Made by a program: the position numbers and the translations under genes
Notes under the pieces: model-generated
What the model saw: only the letters and a program-made list of their open reading frames with translations
Database searches by the model: none
Told to the model about the DNA's origin: nothing
In this document: piece by piece, positions 54,576-64,000 of the stretch
Position numbering within the stretch: position 1 is the first letter of the stretch
Layout: the number at the start of each line of letters is the position of its first letter
Assembly (NCBI RefSeq): GCF_000427465.1
Contig: NZ_ATYB01000014.1
Coordinates: 2,534,058 to 2,598,057, forward strand
DNA length: 64,000 nt
Direction: 5' to 3'
From: Sinorhizobium arboris LMG 14919
Lineage (GTDB): Bacteria > Pseudomonadota > Alphaproteobacteria > Rhizobiales > Rhizobiaceae

Positions 54576-56834
54576 TTATTGGCCGCTCGAGGCCGTGCTC
54601 CCCAGCGCGCCCCATGCCTGCAACGCCTTACTGAAGGCGTCCGCTCCGCTCTGACCCTTTTCCAGGGTGAGAAGAGCGCGTCGGCCGTTGCGATAGGTGA
54701 TCGGGATATCGATCCAGCTGCGGCTGCGCAGAAGCTCGGTGTTGTTGCTGACCGCTTCCGCGAAATCGTTGAGCGCGATCATGTGGAAATCGTCGGTGAT
54801 CTTCGCCGGCACGGCGATCAGCGGATCGCCGCGATCCTGCTCGGTTCGCTTCATCGAGACGCGCTGGACGCCGTCGATGCTGCCGCCTTCGAAGTTTTCG
54901 GGCAGCGAGAACACGAATTCTATCACATGGCTCGCCGGCAGGGACGGATCGGCATTGCGCTTGATGGTCATCAGGGCCGTGAGTCCACGGTCGGGAACCG
55001 TGATCTGAGCCTGGATTGCGGGCTCTGGCTTGGCATCGCCGCCTGGCGATTCCTCCTTGAGCGACCAGGCGACTGCACCGGGTATCGCGGTCGGCGAAGA
55101 TTGGCCGAGCCTCTCTTCGTAGAGAAACATCTTCTCGCCGTCGGCGGCGGAAAGCTGGGGCTGGGACGCCTCGTCGGCCGTCTGGCCGGGCACGGGCGCA
55201 GCCGTCTGACCCGCTGCCGCCTGCTGCAGGCCGGCCCCGGCGGCGTTCTGCGGCTCTCCCTCTTGCGTCCGCGCGGCGACGGATTTGCCTTCCTGCGAAG
55301 CGGCCGTTTCGGTCGCGACGGCAGGTCCCTCGTCCCTCTCCGTTCCATCGGCAAGCAGCCGCTGGGTGAACTTGGTCGAGACGCCGCCGTCCAGCGGTGC
55401 GGTGTCGTCATGCGGCCCGGCCTGTTCGGTCGGCCGGGTCGCCGGCTCGGCTTCGCTCCCGGTCGGTGCCGGCGTTTCGTCGCCTGGATCGTTCGGCAGG
55501 ATTTTCGCCACGATGCCCGCGAGCCAGGCATTGCCCGCCTCTCTGTTCTGCCAGTAGGCAAAACCGCCGGCGCCGAGGAGAAGCACGACCGCCGCGCCGA
55601 TCGACAGGCGCTTGACGCTGAACCGGCTGGGCTTGGGCGTGGCGCGATAGGACGTCGGACGAGCGGGAATCGCCGGCGGCGCGGCAAGGCCGCTGTCATT
55701 GTTGTGGGTCGTCGACCCATTCGCCGTTCGACCGTCGTCGTCAAAACCGAGCAGATCGTCGACGTGGTCCCAGGCGGTGCCGATACGCTCTTCCCCGTTC
55801 GCGGCCGCCGGAGCCTTGTCGACCGGCCACGACCATTCAGAAATCTCCGCCTCGTCGGCGGCCCGGTCCTTGCTGCCCTCGGGTCCTTGGGCGAAGGGGT
55901 CGCTGTCGTCGAATGACCAGGAGCGCCCTGCGTCCGCCGCGCCGCTTTGCTGTTCCGTTTCGGCCTTTTCCGGCTCGACCGGATGTATGCCGAGCCGCTC
56001 GGGCTCGGCCGCCGACATATCGCCCTGCCCCTGCGCTTCCGGCATGGCTGCGTGGGTCTCGCTCGGCCGTGCCGAAGGGGTGGCATCCTCCCATTCGGGC
56101 AACGCCCACTCGGACGGCTCCCGCCTGTCCGGCGCTTCATCGCCCTGAGCCTCCGCCGGCGCCGGTTCGGCCGGATGAGCTTCGGCGTCAGCCCCATCGC
56201 GGCTGACATCCTGCTGATCCGGGTCGACGGCCGTCAACTCTTCGGGCGGATGTTCCTGCTGCGCATAGGCTTCGGCTGGCGGCTGCTGCTCCTCGGCCGG
56301 CGCATCCGCGGGCGCCGCCTCAAGCGGCTCCTCCTCATGGACCGGAACCTCGTCGAGCGCGTCAGCCGTTGAGGTCTCGGTAGTCGGTGCAGGCAATTCC
56401 TCATCGGGGACGCCCTGCACCAGATCCTGACGCTCTTCGGCCGGGCCGGCATCCGAAGCAGGTTCTTCGATCGGAGCGGGAGCCGGCTCTTCCGCCTCGA
56501 CGGGCTCGGCCGGCACTGCTTCGGGCTCCGCCTCCCGTGTTGGCGGTGTGACGGCCTCGTCTGTCACCGGCGCTTCCAGGGTCTCCGGCTCGAGAGCTTC
56601 CGTCTCCTCGACCGGCGGCAAGGCTTCGGCGTGTTCGCTTTCAACTTCGGAGATCGCCTGTTCCAGCTTGTTGAGCTGGCGGTTGATCATGTCGTCCGAC
56701 GGCCGGGGGTTCATGCTCTCGAGCTGACGGCGTACGGCACCGCGCGCCTTCTCGTAGACCCTGCCTCGCATTTCCGGTGTGTTTTCCGACAGGCCGTCGA
56801 CCGTCCTGCGAATAACTGCAACAAAATCCGCCAT
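54576..56834 (-). CDS. Large single-pass membrane protein with acidic disordered half, unrecognised
   Basis: 752 residues from ATG 56834. The N-terminal 75 residues are helical (FVAVIRRTVDGLSENTPEMRGRVYEKARGAVRRQLESM). Residues 80-380 are extremely rich in Glu, Pro and Ala and must be disordered. A basic stretch and a transmembrane helix follow near residues 405-430 (VKRLSIGAAVVLLLGAGGFAYW). The C-terminal 150 residues form a folded-looking domain (VPDRGLTALMTIKRNADPSLPASHVIEFVFSLPENFEGGSIDGVQRV). This N-in topology with a periplasmic C-domain is seen in rhizobial conserved proteins of unknown function. It lies 63 bases after purA on the same strand. Confidence 0.8.
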   Translation of the reverse strand: MADFVAVIRRTVDGLSENTPEMRGRVYEKARGAVRRQLESMNPRPSDDMINRQLNKLEQAISEVESEHAEALPPVEETEALEPETLEAPVTDEAVTPPTREAEPEAVPAEPVEAEEPAPAPIEEPASDAGPAEERQDLVQGVPDEELPAPTTETSTADALDEVPVHEEEPLEAAPADAPAEEQQPPAEAYAQQEHPPEELTAVDPDQQDVSRDGADAEAHPAEPAPAEAQGDEAPDRREPSEWALPEWEDATPSARPSETHAAMPEAQGQGDMSAAEPERLGIHPVEPEKAETEQQSGAADAGRSWSFDDSDPFAQGPEGSKDRAADEAEISEWSWPVDKAPAAANGEERIGTAWDHVDDLLGFDDDGRTANGSTTHNNDSGLAAPPAIPARPTSYRATPKPSRFSVKRLSIGAAVVLLLGAGGFAYWQNREAGNAWLAGIVAKILPNDPGDETPAPTGSEAEPATRPTEQAGPHDDTAPLDGGVSTKFTQRLLADGTERDEGPAVATETAASQEGKSVAARTQEGEPQNAAGAGLQQAAAGQTAAPVPGQTADEASQPQLSAADGEKMFLYEERLGQSSPTAIPGAVAWSLKEESPGGDAKPEPAIQAQITVPDRGLTALMTIKRNADPSLPASHVIEFVFSLPENFEGGSIDGVQRVSMKRTEQDRGDPLIAVPAKITDDFHMIALNDFAEAVSNNTELLRSRSWIDIPITYRNGRRALLTLEKGQSGADAFSKALQAWGALGSTASSGQ

Positions 56835-56897
56835 CAGTGCTTTCTCAATCTCCAGACCCGCGGCCACTGCCGCGACGCCGCTTTCCTTGCGCCGACA

Positions 56898-58196
56898 CTA
56901 GTCCTCAAAAGGGTCCGTCACAAGTATCGTGTCGTCCCGTTCCGGACTGGTCGAAAGTAGCGCGACCGGCGCGCCTATCAGTTCCTCGACCTGGCGAACA
57001 TATTTGATTGCCTGAGCCGGGAGATCGGCCCAACTGCGGGCGCCGACCGTGGATTCTTTCCATCCTTCCAGCGTGATATAGACCGGTTTTGCCGAAGCTT
57101 GCTGTGCCTGACTTGCGGGAAGATGATCGATCTGCTGTCCGTCCAGAGTATAGCCGACGCAAATCTTCAGCTCGTCGAGCCCGTCGAGCACGTCCAGCTT
57201 GGTGAGCGCTATGCCGGTTATGCCGTTGGCGGCAACCGACTGGCGCACCAGAGCAGCGTCGAACCAGCCGCAGCGGCGCTTGCGTCCGGTTACCGTCCCG
57301 AATTCGCGGCCGCGCTCGCCAAGGAAGCGGCCGATATCGTCATCGAGCTCGGTCGGGAACGGCCCTTCTCCGACGCGCGTCGTGTAGGCCTTGGTGATGC
57401 CGAGGATATAGCCGAGCGAGCCCGGGCCCATGCCTGAACCGGCGGCTGCCTGGCCGGCGACCGTGTTCGACGAGGTCACGAAGGGATAGGTGCCGTGATC
57501 GATGTCGAGCAACGTGCCCTGTGCGCCTTCGAACAGTATCCGCGCGCCCTTGCGGCGCTCCCGGTCGAGGAGCAGCCAGATCGTGTCCATGAACGGGAGC
57601 ACGCGCGTGGCGACCGACGACAATTCGTCCATGATCGCCTGATGGCTGATTTCCGCCTCGCCGAGGCCGCGGCGCAACGCGTTGTGGTGCGTCAGCAGCC
57701 GGTCGACCTTGGCCGGCAGCGTGTCGAGATCGGCAAGATCCATGACCCGGATTGCGCGGCGGCCGACCTTGTCCTCATAGGCCGGACCGATGCCGCGGCG
57801 CGTCGTGCCGATCTTGGTGCCGCTGTTGGAGGCCGCGTCCTCGCGGATGCCGTCGAGCTCGCGGTGGAGCGAGAGAATGAGCGTCGCGTTATCGGCGATG
57901 CGCAGGTTTTCCGGCGTGACCTTGACGCCCTGAGCCCCGAGCTTGTCGATCTCCGCGATCAATGCGTGCGGGTCGATCACCACGCCATTGCCGATGACGG
58001 CGAGCTTGCCGGGCCGGACGACGCCGGAGGGCAGCAGCGACAGCTTATAGCTGACGCCGTCGATCACCAGCGTGTGGCCGGCATTGTGGCCGCCCTGGAA
58101 GCGCACCACTATGTCGGCGCGCTCCGAGAGCCAATCCACGATCTTGCCTTTGCCTTCGTCGCCCCACTGGGATCCGACCACCACGACATTCGTCAT
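56898..58196 (-). CDS. purA: Adenylosuccinate synthetase
   Basis: 432 residues, the exact usual length, from ATG 58196 ([23 protein letters not shown]). It joins IMP and aspartate with GTP to adenylosuccinate in AMP synthesis. Conserved stretches include [11 protein letters not shown] (P-loop-like), [48 protein letters not shown] and the C-terminal [12 protein letters not shown] poorly supported 42-residue N-terminal extension to 58322 is not family-like. Confidence 0.97.
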   Translation of the reverse strand: MTNVVVVGSQWGDEGKGKIVDWLSERADIVVRFQGGHNAGHTLVIDGVSYKLSLLPSGVVRPGKLAVIGNGVVIDPHALIAEIDKLGAQGVKVTPENLRIADNATLILSLHRELDGIREDAASNSGTKIGTTRRGIGPAYEDKVGRRAIRVMDLADLDTLPAKVDRLLTHHNALRRGLGEAEISHQAIMDELSSVATRVLPFMDTIWLLLDRERRKGARILFEGAQGTLLDIDHGTYPFVTSSNTVAGQAAAGSGMGPGSLGYILGITKAYTTRVGEGPFPTELDDDIGRFLGERGREFGTVTGRKRRCGWFDAALVRQSVAANGITGIALTKLDVLDGLDELKICVGYTLDGQQIDHLPASQAQQASAKPVYITLEGWKESTVGARSWADLPAQAIKYVRQVEELIGAPVALLSTSPERDDTILVTDPFED

Positions 58197-58401
58197 AATT
58201 CTCTTCCTGTTCACGCGCGCATGCGGACGCTGCGCTGTTCTCAAAACCCGCGCATCTATACTGTGTTGTCTACCGGAAAGCGACCCCGTTATCAGCGGTC
58301 GTCTGACCTTTTTGAATGACAAGCCGCGGATTTAGCGCCTATATCTCGAGCTCTCGCGCCTTTCCGGCAATCCCCTTCCATCCCGCACGGACCGCATTAA
58401 C

Positions 58402-59292
58402 GTGAACGCCAGGGCCTATTTCTATCTCAGCATTACTGCGCTCTTCTGGGGCGGCAATTCGGTGGCGGGCAAGATGGCCGTCGGGCACGTCAGCCCGATG
58501 ATGCTGACGACCTTGCGCTGGCTGGTCGCGCTTACGGTTATCCTGGTCCTGATGACGCCGCAGATCCGCCGCGACTGGCAAAAAATCCGCCAGCACTGGC
58601 TGCAGCTGCTTGCCTATGGCGCCGTCGGCTTCACCATGTTCAATGCGTTTCTGTACTCCGCCGTACAATACACCAGCGCCATCAATGCCGTCATTCTTCA
58701 GGCCGGCATTCCAATGCTGATCTTCATCTTCAATTTCGCGCTTTTCAGGATGAAGGCGTCGCTCGCCCAGGTGATCGGCTTTACCGTGACGCTGATCGGC
58801 GTGCTCATCACCGCCGCCCATGGCGATCTCGCGAGCCTCGTGCGCCTGAGCTTCAACTTCGGCGATGCGCTGATGATCCTCGCCTGCATCGTCTATGCCG
58901 CATATACGGTCGCGCTACGCTGGAAACCGGCCATGCATTGGCAGAGCTTCATAGCCGCCCCGGCCCTCGGGGCGCTGCTGAGCGCCATACCGCTCCTCTT
59001 GTGGGAGATCGGGAAAGGCACTGCGATCATGCCGGATGCGACCGGCTGGGCGATCGTGCTCTATGCCGCGATCTTCCCCTCGCTGATGTCGCAGGTCCTC
59101 TATGTTCGCGGCGTCGAGATGATCGGCGCCAACCGCGCCGGCCTGTTCATCAACGCCATTCCGGTGTTCGGAACCCTTCTATCCGTCGTCCTCGTCGGCG
59201 AGATATTCCACCCGTTTCATCTCGCCGCCTTGGCGCTCGTCCTCGGCGGCATCGCTATCGCCGAACGCGGCCGGCCGAAGCTATCGCGGTAA
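58402..59292 (+). CDS. EamA-family (DMT) transporter
   Basis: 296 residues from GTG 58402. It has ten hydrophobic helices in two EamA repeats, starting ARAYFYLSITALFWGGNSVAGKM; the second repeat starts near DALMILACIVYAAYTVAL. Members export amino acids, purines or other small metabolites; the substrate here is unknown. It is divergent from purA and convergent with serA. Confidence 0.88.
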   Translation: MNARAYFYLSITALFWGGNSVAGKMAVGHVSPMMLTTLRWLVALTVILVLMTPQIRRDWQKIRQHWLQLLAYGAVGFTMFNAFLYSAVQYTSAINAVILQAGIPMLIFIFNFALFRMKASLAQVIGFTVTLIGVLITAAHGDLASLVRLSFNFGDALMILACIVYAAYTVALRWKPAMHWQSFIAAPALGALLSAIPLLLWEIGKGTAIMPDATGWAIVLYAAIFPSLMSQVLYVRGVEMIGANRAGLFINAIPVFGTLLSVVLVGEIFHPFHLAALALVLGGIAIAERGRPKLSR

Positions 59293-59331
59293 AAAGCCCC
59301 TCCCCCACAAGGGCCTGCAAGGGGGAGGGAC
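59291..59331 (-). terminator. Terminator after serA
   Basis: On the minus strand CCTCCCCC pairs with GGGGGAGG around a 14-base loop and is followed by GGCTTTTT. It ends the serC-serA transcript. Confidence 0.75.
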
Positions 59332-59380
59332 GAGTCTGGATCTGTCGCACCGAGCGGTATTTTTAGGGCCCGGGTGCCGC

Positions 59381-60976
59381 TCAGTCGATATTGAACACCA
59401 GCGGCTTCGCCTGGCGGATCGCTCCGTTCGCGCGCAGCTTGTCGAGCACGGTTTCCGAAACCGGACCATCGACGTAAAGCAGTGCGATCGCATCGCCGCC
59501 CTGCTTTTCGCGGCCGAGCTGGAAGTTCGCGATGTTGACGCCCGCGTCGCCCAGCGTCGATCCGATGAAGCCGATCATGCCGGGAACGTCGGTGTTGGTG
59601 ATGTAGACCATGTGATTGCCGACATCCGCATCGAGATTGATGCCCTTGATCTGGATGAAGCGCGGCTTGCCGTCGGAGAAGACGGTACCTGCGACCGAGC
59701 GGGTCTGGTTCGCCGTCTTGACAGTCAGCTTGATGTACCCGTCGAAAACGCCGGTCTTGTCACGCTTGACTTCGGAAAGGATGACCCCCTTTTCCTTCAC
59801 CATGACGGGCGCCGAAACCATGTTGACGTCGGCCACCTGCGGGCGGATCAGGCCGGCGAGCGCCGCGCTCGTCAGCGCCTTGGTGTTCATCGCCGCGGTC
59901 GAGCCGTCGTAGAGGATTTCGATCTCCTTGATCGCGCTTTCGGTAACCTGCCCGACGAAGGCGCCGAGAACGTCGGCGAGCCGGATGAAGGGCTTAAGGA
60001 TCGGCGCCTCTTCCGCTGTAATCGACGGCATGTTGATGGCGTTGGAGACCGCACCCTTGACGAGATATTCCGACATCTGCTCGGCGACCTGAAGCGCGAC
60101 GTTCTCCTGTGCCTCCGTCGTCGAAGCGCCGAGATGCGGCGTGCACACGACATTCGGCAAGCCGAAGAGCGGGCTCTCGGTGGCGGGCTCCACCTCGAAG
60201 ACGTCGAAGCCTGCGCCGGCGACATGGCCGGACTTGAGGGCCTCGGCAAGCGCCTTTTCATCGACGAGGCCGCCGCGGGCGCAGTTGATGATGCGCACGC
60301 CCGGCTTGGTCTTAGCGATCGCCTCGGCATTGAGGATGTTGCGGGTCTTGTCCGTCAGCGGCACGTGCAGGCTGATGAAGTCGGCCTGAGCGAGAAGTTC
60401 GTCGAGCTCGACCTTGACGACGCCCATTTCCTCGGCCCGCTCCTTCGACAGAAACGGATCGTAGGCGATGACGTGCATCTTGAGACCGATCGCGCGGGCG
60501 CAGACGATCGAGCCGATGTTGCCCGCGCCGATGACGCCCAGCACCTTGCCGGTGATCTCGACACCCATGAATCTCGACTTCTCCCACTTGCCGGCCTGGG
60601 TCGAGCCGTCGGCGGCAGGAAGCTGCCGGGCAACGGCGAACATCAGCGCGACCGCATGCTCGGCGGTGGTTATCGAGTTGCCGAAGGGGGTGTTCATCAC
60701 GATGATGCCGCGGCGCGAAGCGGCGGGAATGTCGACATTGTCGACGCCGATACCGGCGCGGCCGACGACCTTGAGATTGGTGGCGGCGGCGATCAGCTTT
60801 TCGGTCACCTTGGTGGCCGAGCGGATGGCGAGGCCATCGTAGTTGCCGATGATTTCGGCGAGCTTCTCCTTGTCCTTGCCGAGCTTCGGCTGAAAATCGA
60901 CTTCCACGCCATGGTCGCGGAAGATCTGGACAGCGGTTTGCGACAGTTCGTCGGATACGAGAACGCGAGGTGCCAT
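59381..60976 (-). CDS. serA: D-3-phosphoglycerate dehydrogenase
   Basis: 531 residues from ATG 60976 (MAPRVLVSDELSQTAVQIF) with AAGGAGG five bases upstream. It oxidises 3-phosphoglycerate, the first step of serine synthesis. It has the NAD-binding GAGNIGSIV, the catalytic Arg region NCARGGLVDE, the His in CTPHLGASTTEAQ, the allosteric substrate-binding domain (about 320-450) and a C-terminal ACT domain (VGNHMVYITNTDVPGMIGFIG). This long form is the type with ASB and ACT domains and is often serine-regulated. serC precedes it by 81 bases. Confidence 0.97.
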   Translation of the reverse strand: MAPRVLVSDELSQTAVQIFRDHGVEVDFQPKLGKDKEKLAEIIGNYDGLAIRSATKVTEKLIAAATNLKVVGRAGIGVDNVDIPAASRRGIIVMNTPFGNSITTAEHAVALMFAVARQLPAADGSTQAGKWEKSRFMGVEITGKVLGVIGAGNIGSIVCARAIGLKMHVIAYDPFLSKERAEEMGVVKVELDELLAQADFISLHVPLTDKTRNILNAEAIAKTKPGVRIINCARGGLVDEKALAEALKSGHVAGAGFDVFEVEPATESPLFGLPNVVCTPHLGASTTEAQENVALQVAEQMSEYLVKGAVSNAINMPSITAEEAPILKPFIRLADVLGAFVGQVTESAIKEIEILYDGSTAAMNTKALTSAALAGLIRPQVADVNMVSAPVMVKEKGVILSEVKRDKTGVFDGYIKLTVKTANQTRSVAGTVFSDGKPRFIQIKGINLDADVGNHMVYITNTDVPGMIGFIGSTLGDAGVNIANFQLGREKQGGDAIALLYVDGPVSETVLDKLRANGAIRQAKPLVFNID

Positions 60977-61057
60977 GAAGGCCTCCTTGAAAAAACAGGT
61001 CTGAACCATTGGGGATTAGGCTTCGCCCTCAGGGAGAGCGAAGCGGATCGCATCGGA

Positions 61058-62236
<1,179 letters not shown>

Positions 62237-62283
62237 ATGCTATCCTCTCAGATAGAAGCCCCTCGTTGGGGAGGGGTGTCCCG
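62237..62283 (-). promoter_or_regulatory. Structured serC leader (serC RNA motif-like)
   Basis: Two hairpins lie between the predicted start site and the AUG on the minus strand: CCCCTC/GAGGGG (62276-62259) and CTATC/GATAG (62255-62240) with loop TGAGAG. The second loop contains most of the GAGAGGA ribosome site. A serC RNA motif with a hairpin over the ribosome site is known in alphaproteobacteria; this layout fits but the exact consensus was not checked. Confidence 0.5.
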
Positions 62284-62289
62284 CCGTCG

Positions 62290-62318
62290 GGAATATTGCG
62301 GGTCGGAGAGGAAGTCAA
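62290..62318 (-). promoter_or_regulatory. Promoter of serC-serA
   Basis: Minus strand TTGACT (62318-62313), 17-base spacer, TATTCC (62295-62290). A start near 62283 gives a leader of about 47 bases. Confidence 0.6.
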
Positions 62319-62375
62319 GCGAGCAGCGTCGCGTTTGAAGAGATTTTTGCCGTTTCGAGCAAACCGGGCGCCGCA

Positions 62376-63188
62376 TCACCACAGTGCGAAACGCAGGCCG
62401 ACACGGAACTCGTGCCGGGAAAAACCGTCATCATACCCCTTCGCGCCGTCGGCTCCGGAGCCGAACATGTCGCCGTCCGCGATTTTGGAATAGCGATAGC
62501 CCGCATCGAACTTCAATCGGTCCGTGACATCATAGGCGACGCCCGCCATGAGTGCGTAGGTGAAGCGCCAGCTGTCCCGCCCACCGTAAGAAACGCCGTC
62601 CGACGCCCCGGTACAGGCCCCGCCGGACCCTACGCAGGTCGCGGTTTCACGGACCGTTTTCCAGTCGATGCGGGTCGTTCCGATACCGGCACCGAGATAA
62701 GGCGTGAAGCCTGCAAGCGTCGCCAGATCGACATAGCCGTTCGCCATCAATCCGAGAGCGGAAAAATTGGCCCTGTGGGAAAAGGCGCACCCCGTCCCTG
62801 CGCCCTCGCCCGCACAGGGGCTGGCCGAAAGCGACGATCCGTCGAAGCGGCCCTCGAAATATTCGGCCGTAAGATCGCCACGAAGGACGTCGGTGAACCG
62901 GTAGCCGAGACCGATGGCGGCGGAGGCCGGCTTGTCGAAGCGTGCGCTGTCAAAGGAAACGTCGCCGGAGCCCGCGCCGCCCGTGGAACGGTAGAAGGGA
63001 TCGCCCTCGTCCATCCAGGGCGCATAGGCTATATCGCCACGCAGATAGAGGCGGCCGCCGTCAGCCCCTTCGGTCGAAATCGTGATCTCGGGCGCGTCGA
63101 GCAATTCTTCGTCGGCGGCCAGTACAATGTATGGCACCAACAGGCCTGCGCAGAATGCCGCGCTGCAAAATCCCCGTCGCCAATCCAT
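62376..63188 (-). CDS. Outer-membrane beta-barrel protein (Omp25/31-like)
   Basis: 270 residues from ATG 63188 with a signal peptide (MDWRRGFCSAAFCAGLLVPYIVLAADEE). The mature part is made of amphipathic strands of the eight-stranded OmpA/Omp25 kind (YLRGDIAYAPW, AAIGLGYRFTDVLRGDLTAEYFEGRF, FTPYLGAGIGTTRIDWKTVRE, SWRFTYALMAGVAYDVTDRLKFDAGYRYSKIADGDMFG, EFRVGLRFALW). The terminal aromatic residue is typical for barrels. It is paralogous to the following gene. A perfect CtrA box lies about 120 bases upstream. Confidence 0.88.
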   Translation of the reverse strand: MDWRRGFCSAAFCAGLLVPYIVLAADEELLDAPEITISTEGADGGRLYLRGDIAYAPWMDEGDPFYRSTGGAGSGDVSFDSARFDKPASAAIGLGYRFTDVLRGDLTAEYFEGRFDGSSLSASPCAGEGAGTGCAFSHRANFSALGLMANGYVDLATLAGFTPYLGAGIGTTRIDWKTVRETATCVGSGGACTGASDGVSYGGRDSWRFTYALMAGVAYDVTDRLKFDAGYRYSKIADGDMFGSGADGAKGYDDGFSRHEFRVGLRFALW

Positions 63189-63303
63189 GCGATGCCCTTT
63201 CGCTCGGCCATTCTTCAAAGTGCTGCCGGCCTTGCGCATCCGGGGAGACGCAAAGCGCTGCAGTACGGCGCTGACCATTCGCGTTAACTATTGCAGGCAC
63301 GGG

Positions 63304-63318
63304 TTAACTACGGGTTAA
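63304..63318. promoter_or_regulatory. Perfect CtrA box upstream of the outer-membrane protein gene
   Basis: TTAA-CTACGGG-TTAA at 63304-63318, followed by CCAT, is an exact match to TTAA-N7-TTAA. Another GTTAAC sits at 63283-63288. It lies 116 bases upstream of the gene at 63188. Confidence 0.6.
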
Positions 63319-63355
63319 CCATGTATCTTAGGAATTCGTACGGGCCGGAAATCGG

Positions 63356-63382
63356 AAAGGCCGCCCCATGGGGCGGCCCCGA
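63356..63382 (-). terminator. Terminator after the second outer-membrane protein gene
   Basis: GGCCGCCCC / GGGGCGGCC stem with loop ATG (63359-63378), followed on the minus strand by TTTCC. It ends the gene at 63404. Confidence 0.8.
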
Positions 63383-63403
63383 ACTCCGCAATCCTGTTCC
63401 GGA

Positions 63404-64000
63404 TCACTTGTATACGATCGGCTCGGCCGGCGGCACATAGGCCGCCTCGCAATTGTTGCCGAAGGAATAGCGCAGGCCCGCCCGCGCCTCGTGTACATAG
63501 ATGTCCTTGTCGTAGGCCGGGCCACTGTTGAGATTGTAGCCGAACATGTTGCCGCCGTTGATATGACGGAAGCGGTAACCGACATCGGCCTTGAGGTTGC
63601 AGGTGAGATCCACGGCGGTACCGGCCATCAGCGCATAGGTGAAGCGCCAATCGCTTTCGCCCTTATGCTCGACCGTCGGGTCGCAATTGCTGGGATCGGT
63701 AACGTCGCAGCTCGTGTTACGCAGCGTTCCCCACTTCACCCGAGTACCGCCGATACCGGCACCGACATAGGGCGTGAAGGCTCCGTAGGTCCCGAGGTCC
63801 ACATAGGCATTGGCGAGCAGGCTCCAGGCGGACATCGATGCGACATCGTTCGAGACGCAATTGACGGCGACCCCGCAGCCGCCGCTGGTAGAGCCGTTGA
63901 AGTCGGACTCGCCGAGATAATCGAGCGTGAGGTCGGCACGCAGATAGCTGTTGATCTGATATCCGACACCGCCGCCAAGGACGTAGGAATCATCCACATC
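63404..64000 (-). CDS. Outer-membrane beta-barrel protein, C-terminal part (truncated by the window)
   Basis: About 198 residues are visible; the frame runs off the window edge, so the start and signal peptide are missing. The segments YQINSYLRADLTLDYLGESDF, FTPYVGAGIGGTRVKWGTLR and DWRFTYALMAGTAVDLTCNLKADVGYRFRHINGGNMFGY correspond directly to those of the neighbouring gene at 62376, so the two are tandem paralogues. Several Cys residues occur in loops, and the C-terminus has an extra tail (NNCEAAYVPPAEPIVYK). Confidence 0.85.
   Translation of the reverse strand, partial: DVDDSYVLGGGVGYQINSYLRADLTLDYLGESDFNGSTSGGCGVAVNCVSNDVASMSAWSLLANAYVDLGTYGAFTPYVGAGIGGTRVKWGTLRNTSCDVTDPSNCDPTVEHKGESDWRFTYALMAGTAVDLTCNLKADVGYRFRHINGGNMFGYNLNSGPAYDKDIYVHEARAGLRYSFGNNCEAAYVPPAEPIVYK

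Overview
This window reads as a chromosomal segment of an alphaproteobacterium of the order Rhizobiales, most likely Sinorhizobium (Ensifer). The evidence is high and even GC content, the sciP-ctrA-chpT cell-cycle genes, an EipA/DUF1134 protein, an aerobic-type cobS/cobT pair, a hutXWV-hutH2 histidine/betaine transport operon of the kind known from S. meliloti, and short palindromic mosaic repeats typical of rhizobia. No phage, insertion sequence, CRISPR array or rRNA operon was seen. Assignments come from reading the protein and DNA sequences directly; no database search was run.

Layout. 1-7.6 kb: exporter fragment, DUF3108 protein, rpmB, a queuosine-precursor transporter (yhhQ) behind a likely preQ1-I riboswitch, an esterase-like phytase-family protein, and cobT/cobS with a J-domain gene upstream. 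7.6-15.3 kb: bolA, a CNNM/CorC membrane protein overlapping the aroB-aroK operon, xerD, accA, an L,D-transpeptidase-like lipoprotein and a TusA-like protein. 15.4-22 kb: a His-rich CobW-family GTPase, a D,D-carboxypeptidase, an M20 amidohydrolase with an Lrp regulator, and a Zn alcohol dehydrogenase divergent from an AraC regulator.

22-38.4 kb is the most unusual part. Two very large fusion proteins (APH-type kinase, M23-like domain, class III PLP enzyme) flank a periplasmic amino-acid-binding protein. One lies immediately downstream of a HutC-type repressor gene. Divergent from it run hutF, hutX, hutW, hutV, a histidine ammonia-lyase homologue lacking the MIO-forming Ala-Ser-Gly, a YjiH-type membrane protein and hutD. 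Together they look like uptake and breakdown of histidine, betaines or amino alcohols, with kinase/phospho-lyase chemistry attached.

38.4-44.5 kb holds several small unrecognised proteins, an RTX calcium-binding protein, tRNA-Met(CAU), mnmA and a LuxR-type regulator with a degenerate ligand pocket. 44.8-49.8 kb is a cell-cycle block: sciP, a GNAT protein, a FliJ-like coiled coil, ctrA, an atypical receiver protein, chpT and eipA, with GANTC (CcrM) sites and CtrA-box-like sites between them. 49.9-64 kb carries a coiled-coil membrane protein, an rRNA/tRNA methyltransferase, a pseudouridine synthase, rpoH, a large disordered membrane protein, purA, an EamA transporter, serC-serA behind a structured leader, and two paralogous outer-membrane beta-barrel genes, one preceded by a perfect TTAA-N7-TTAA CtrA box.
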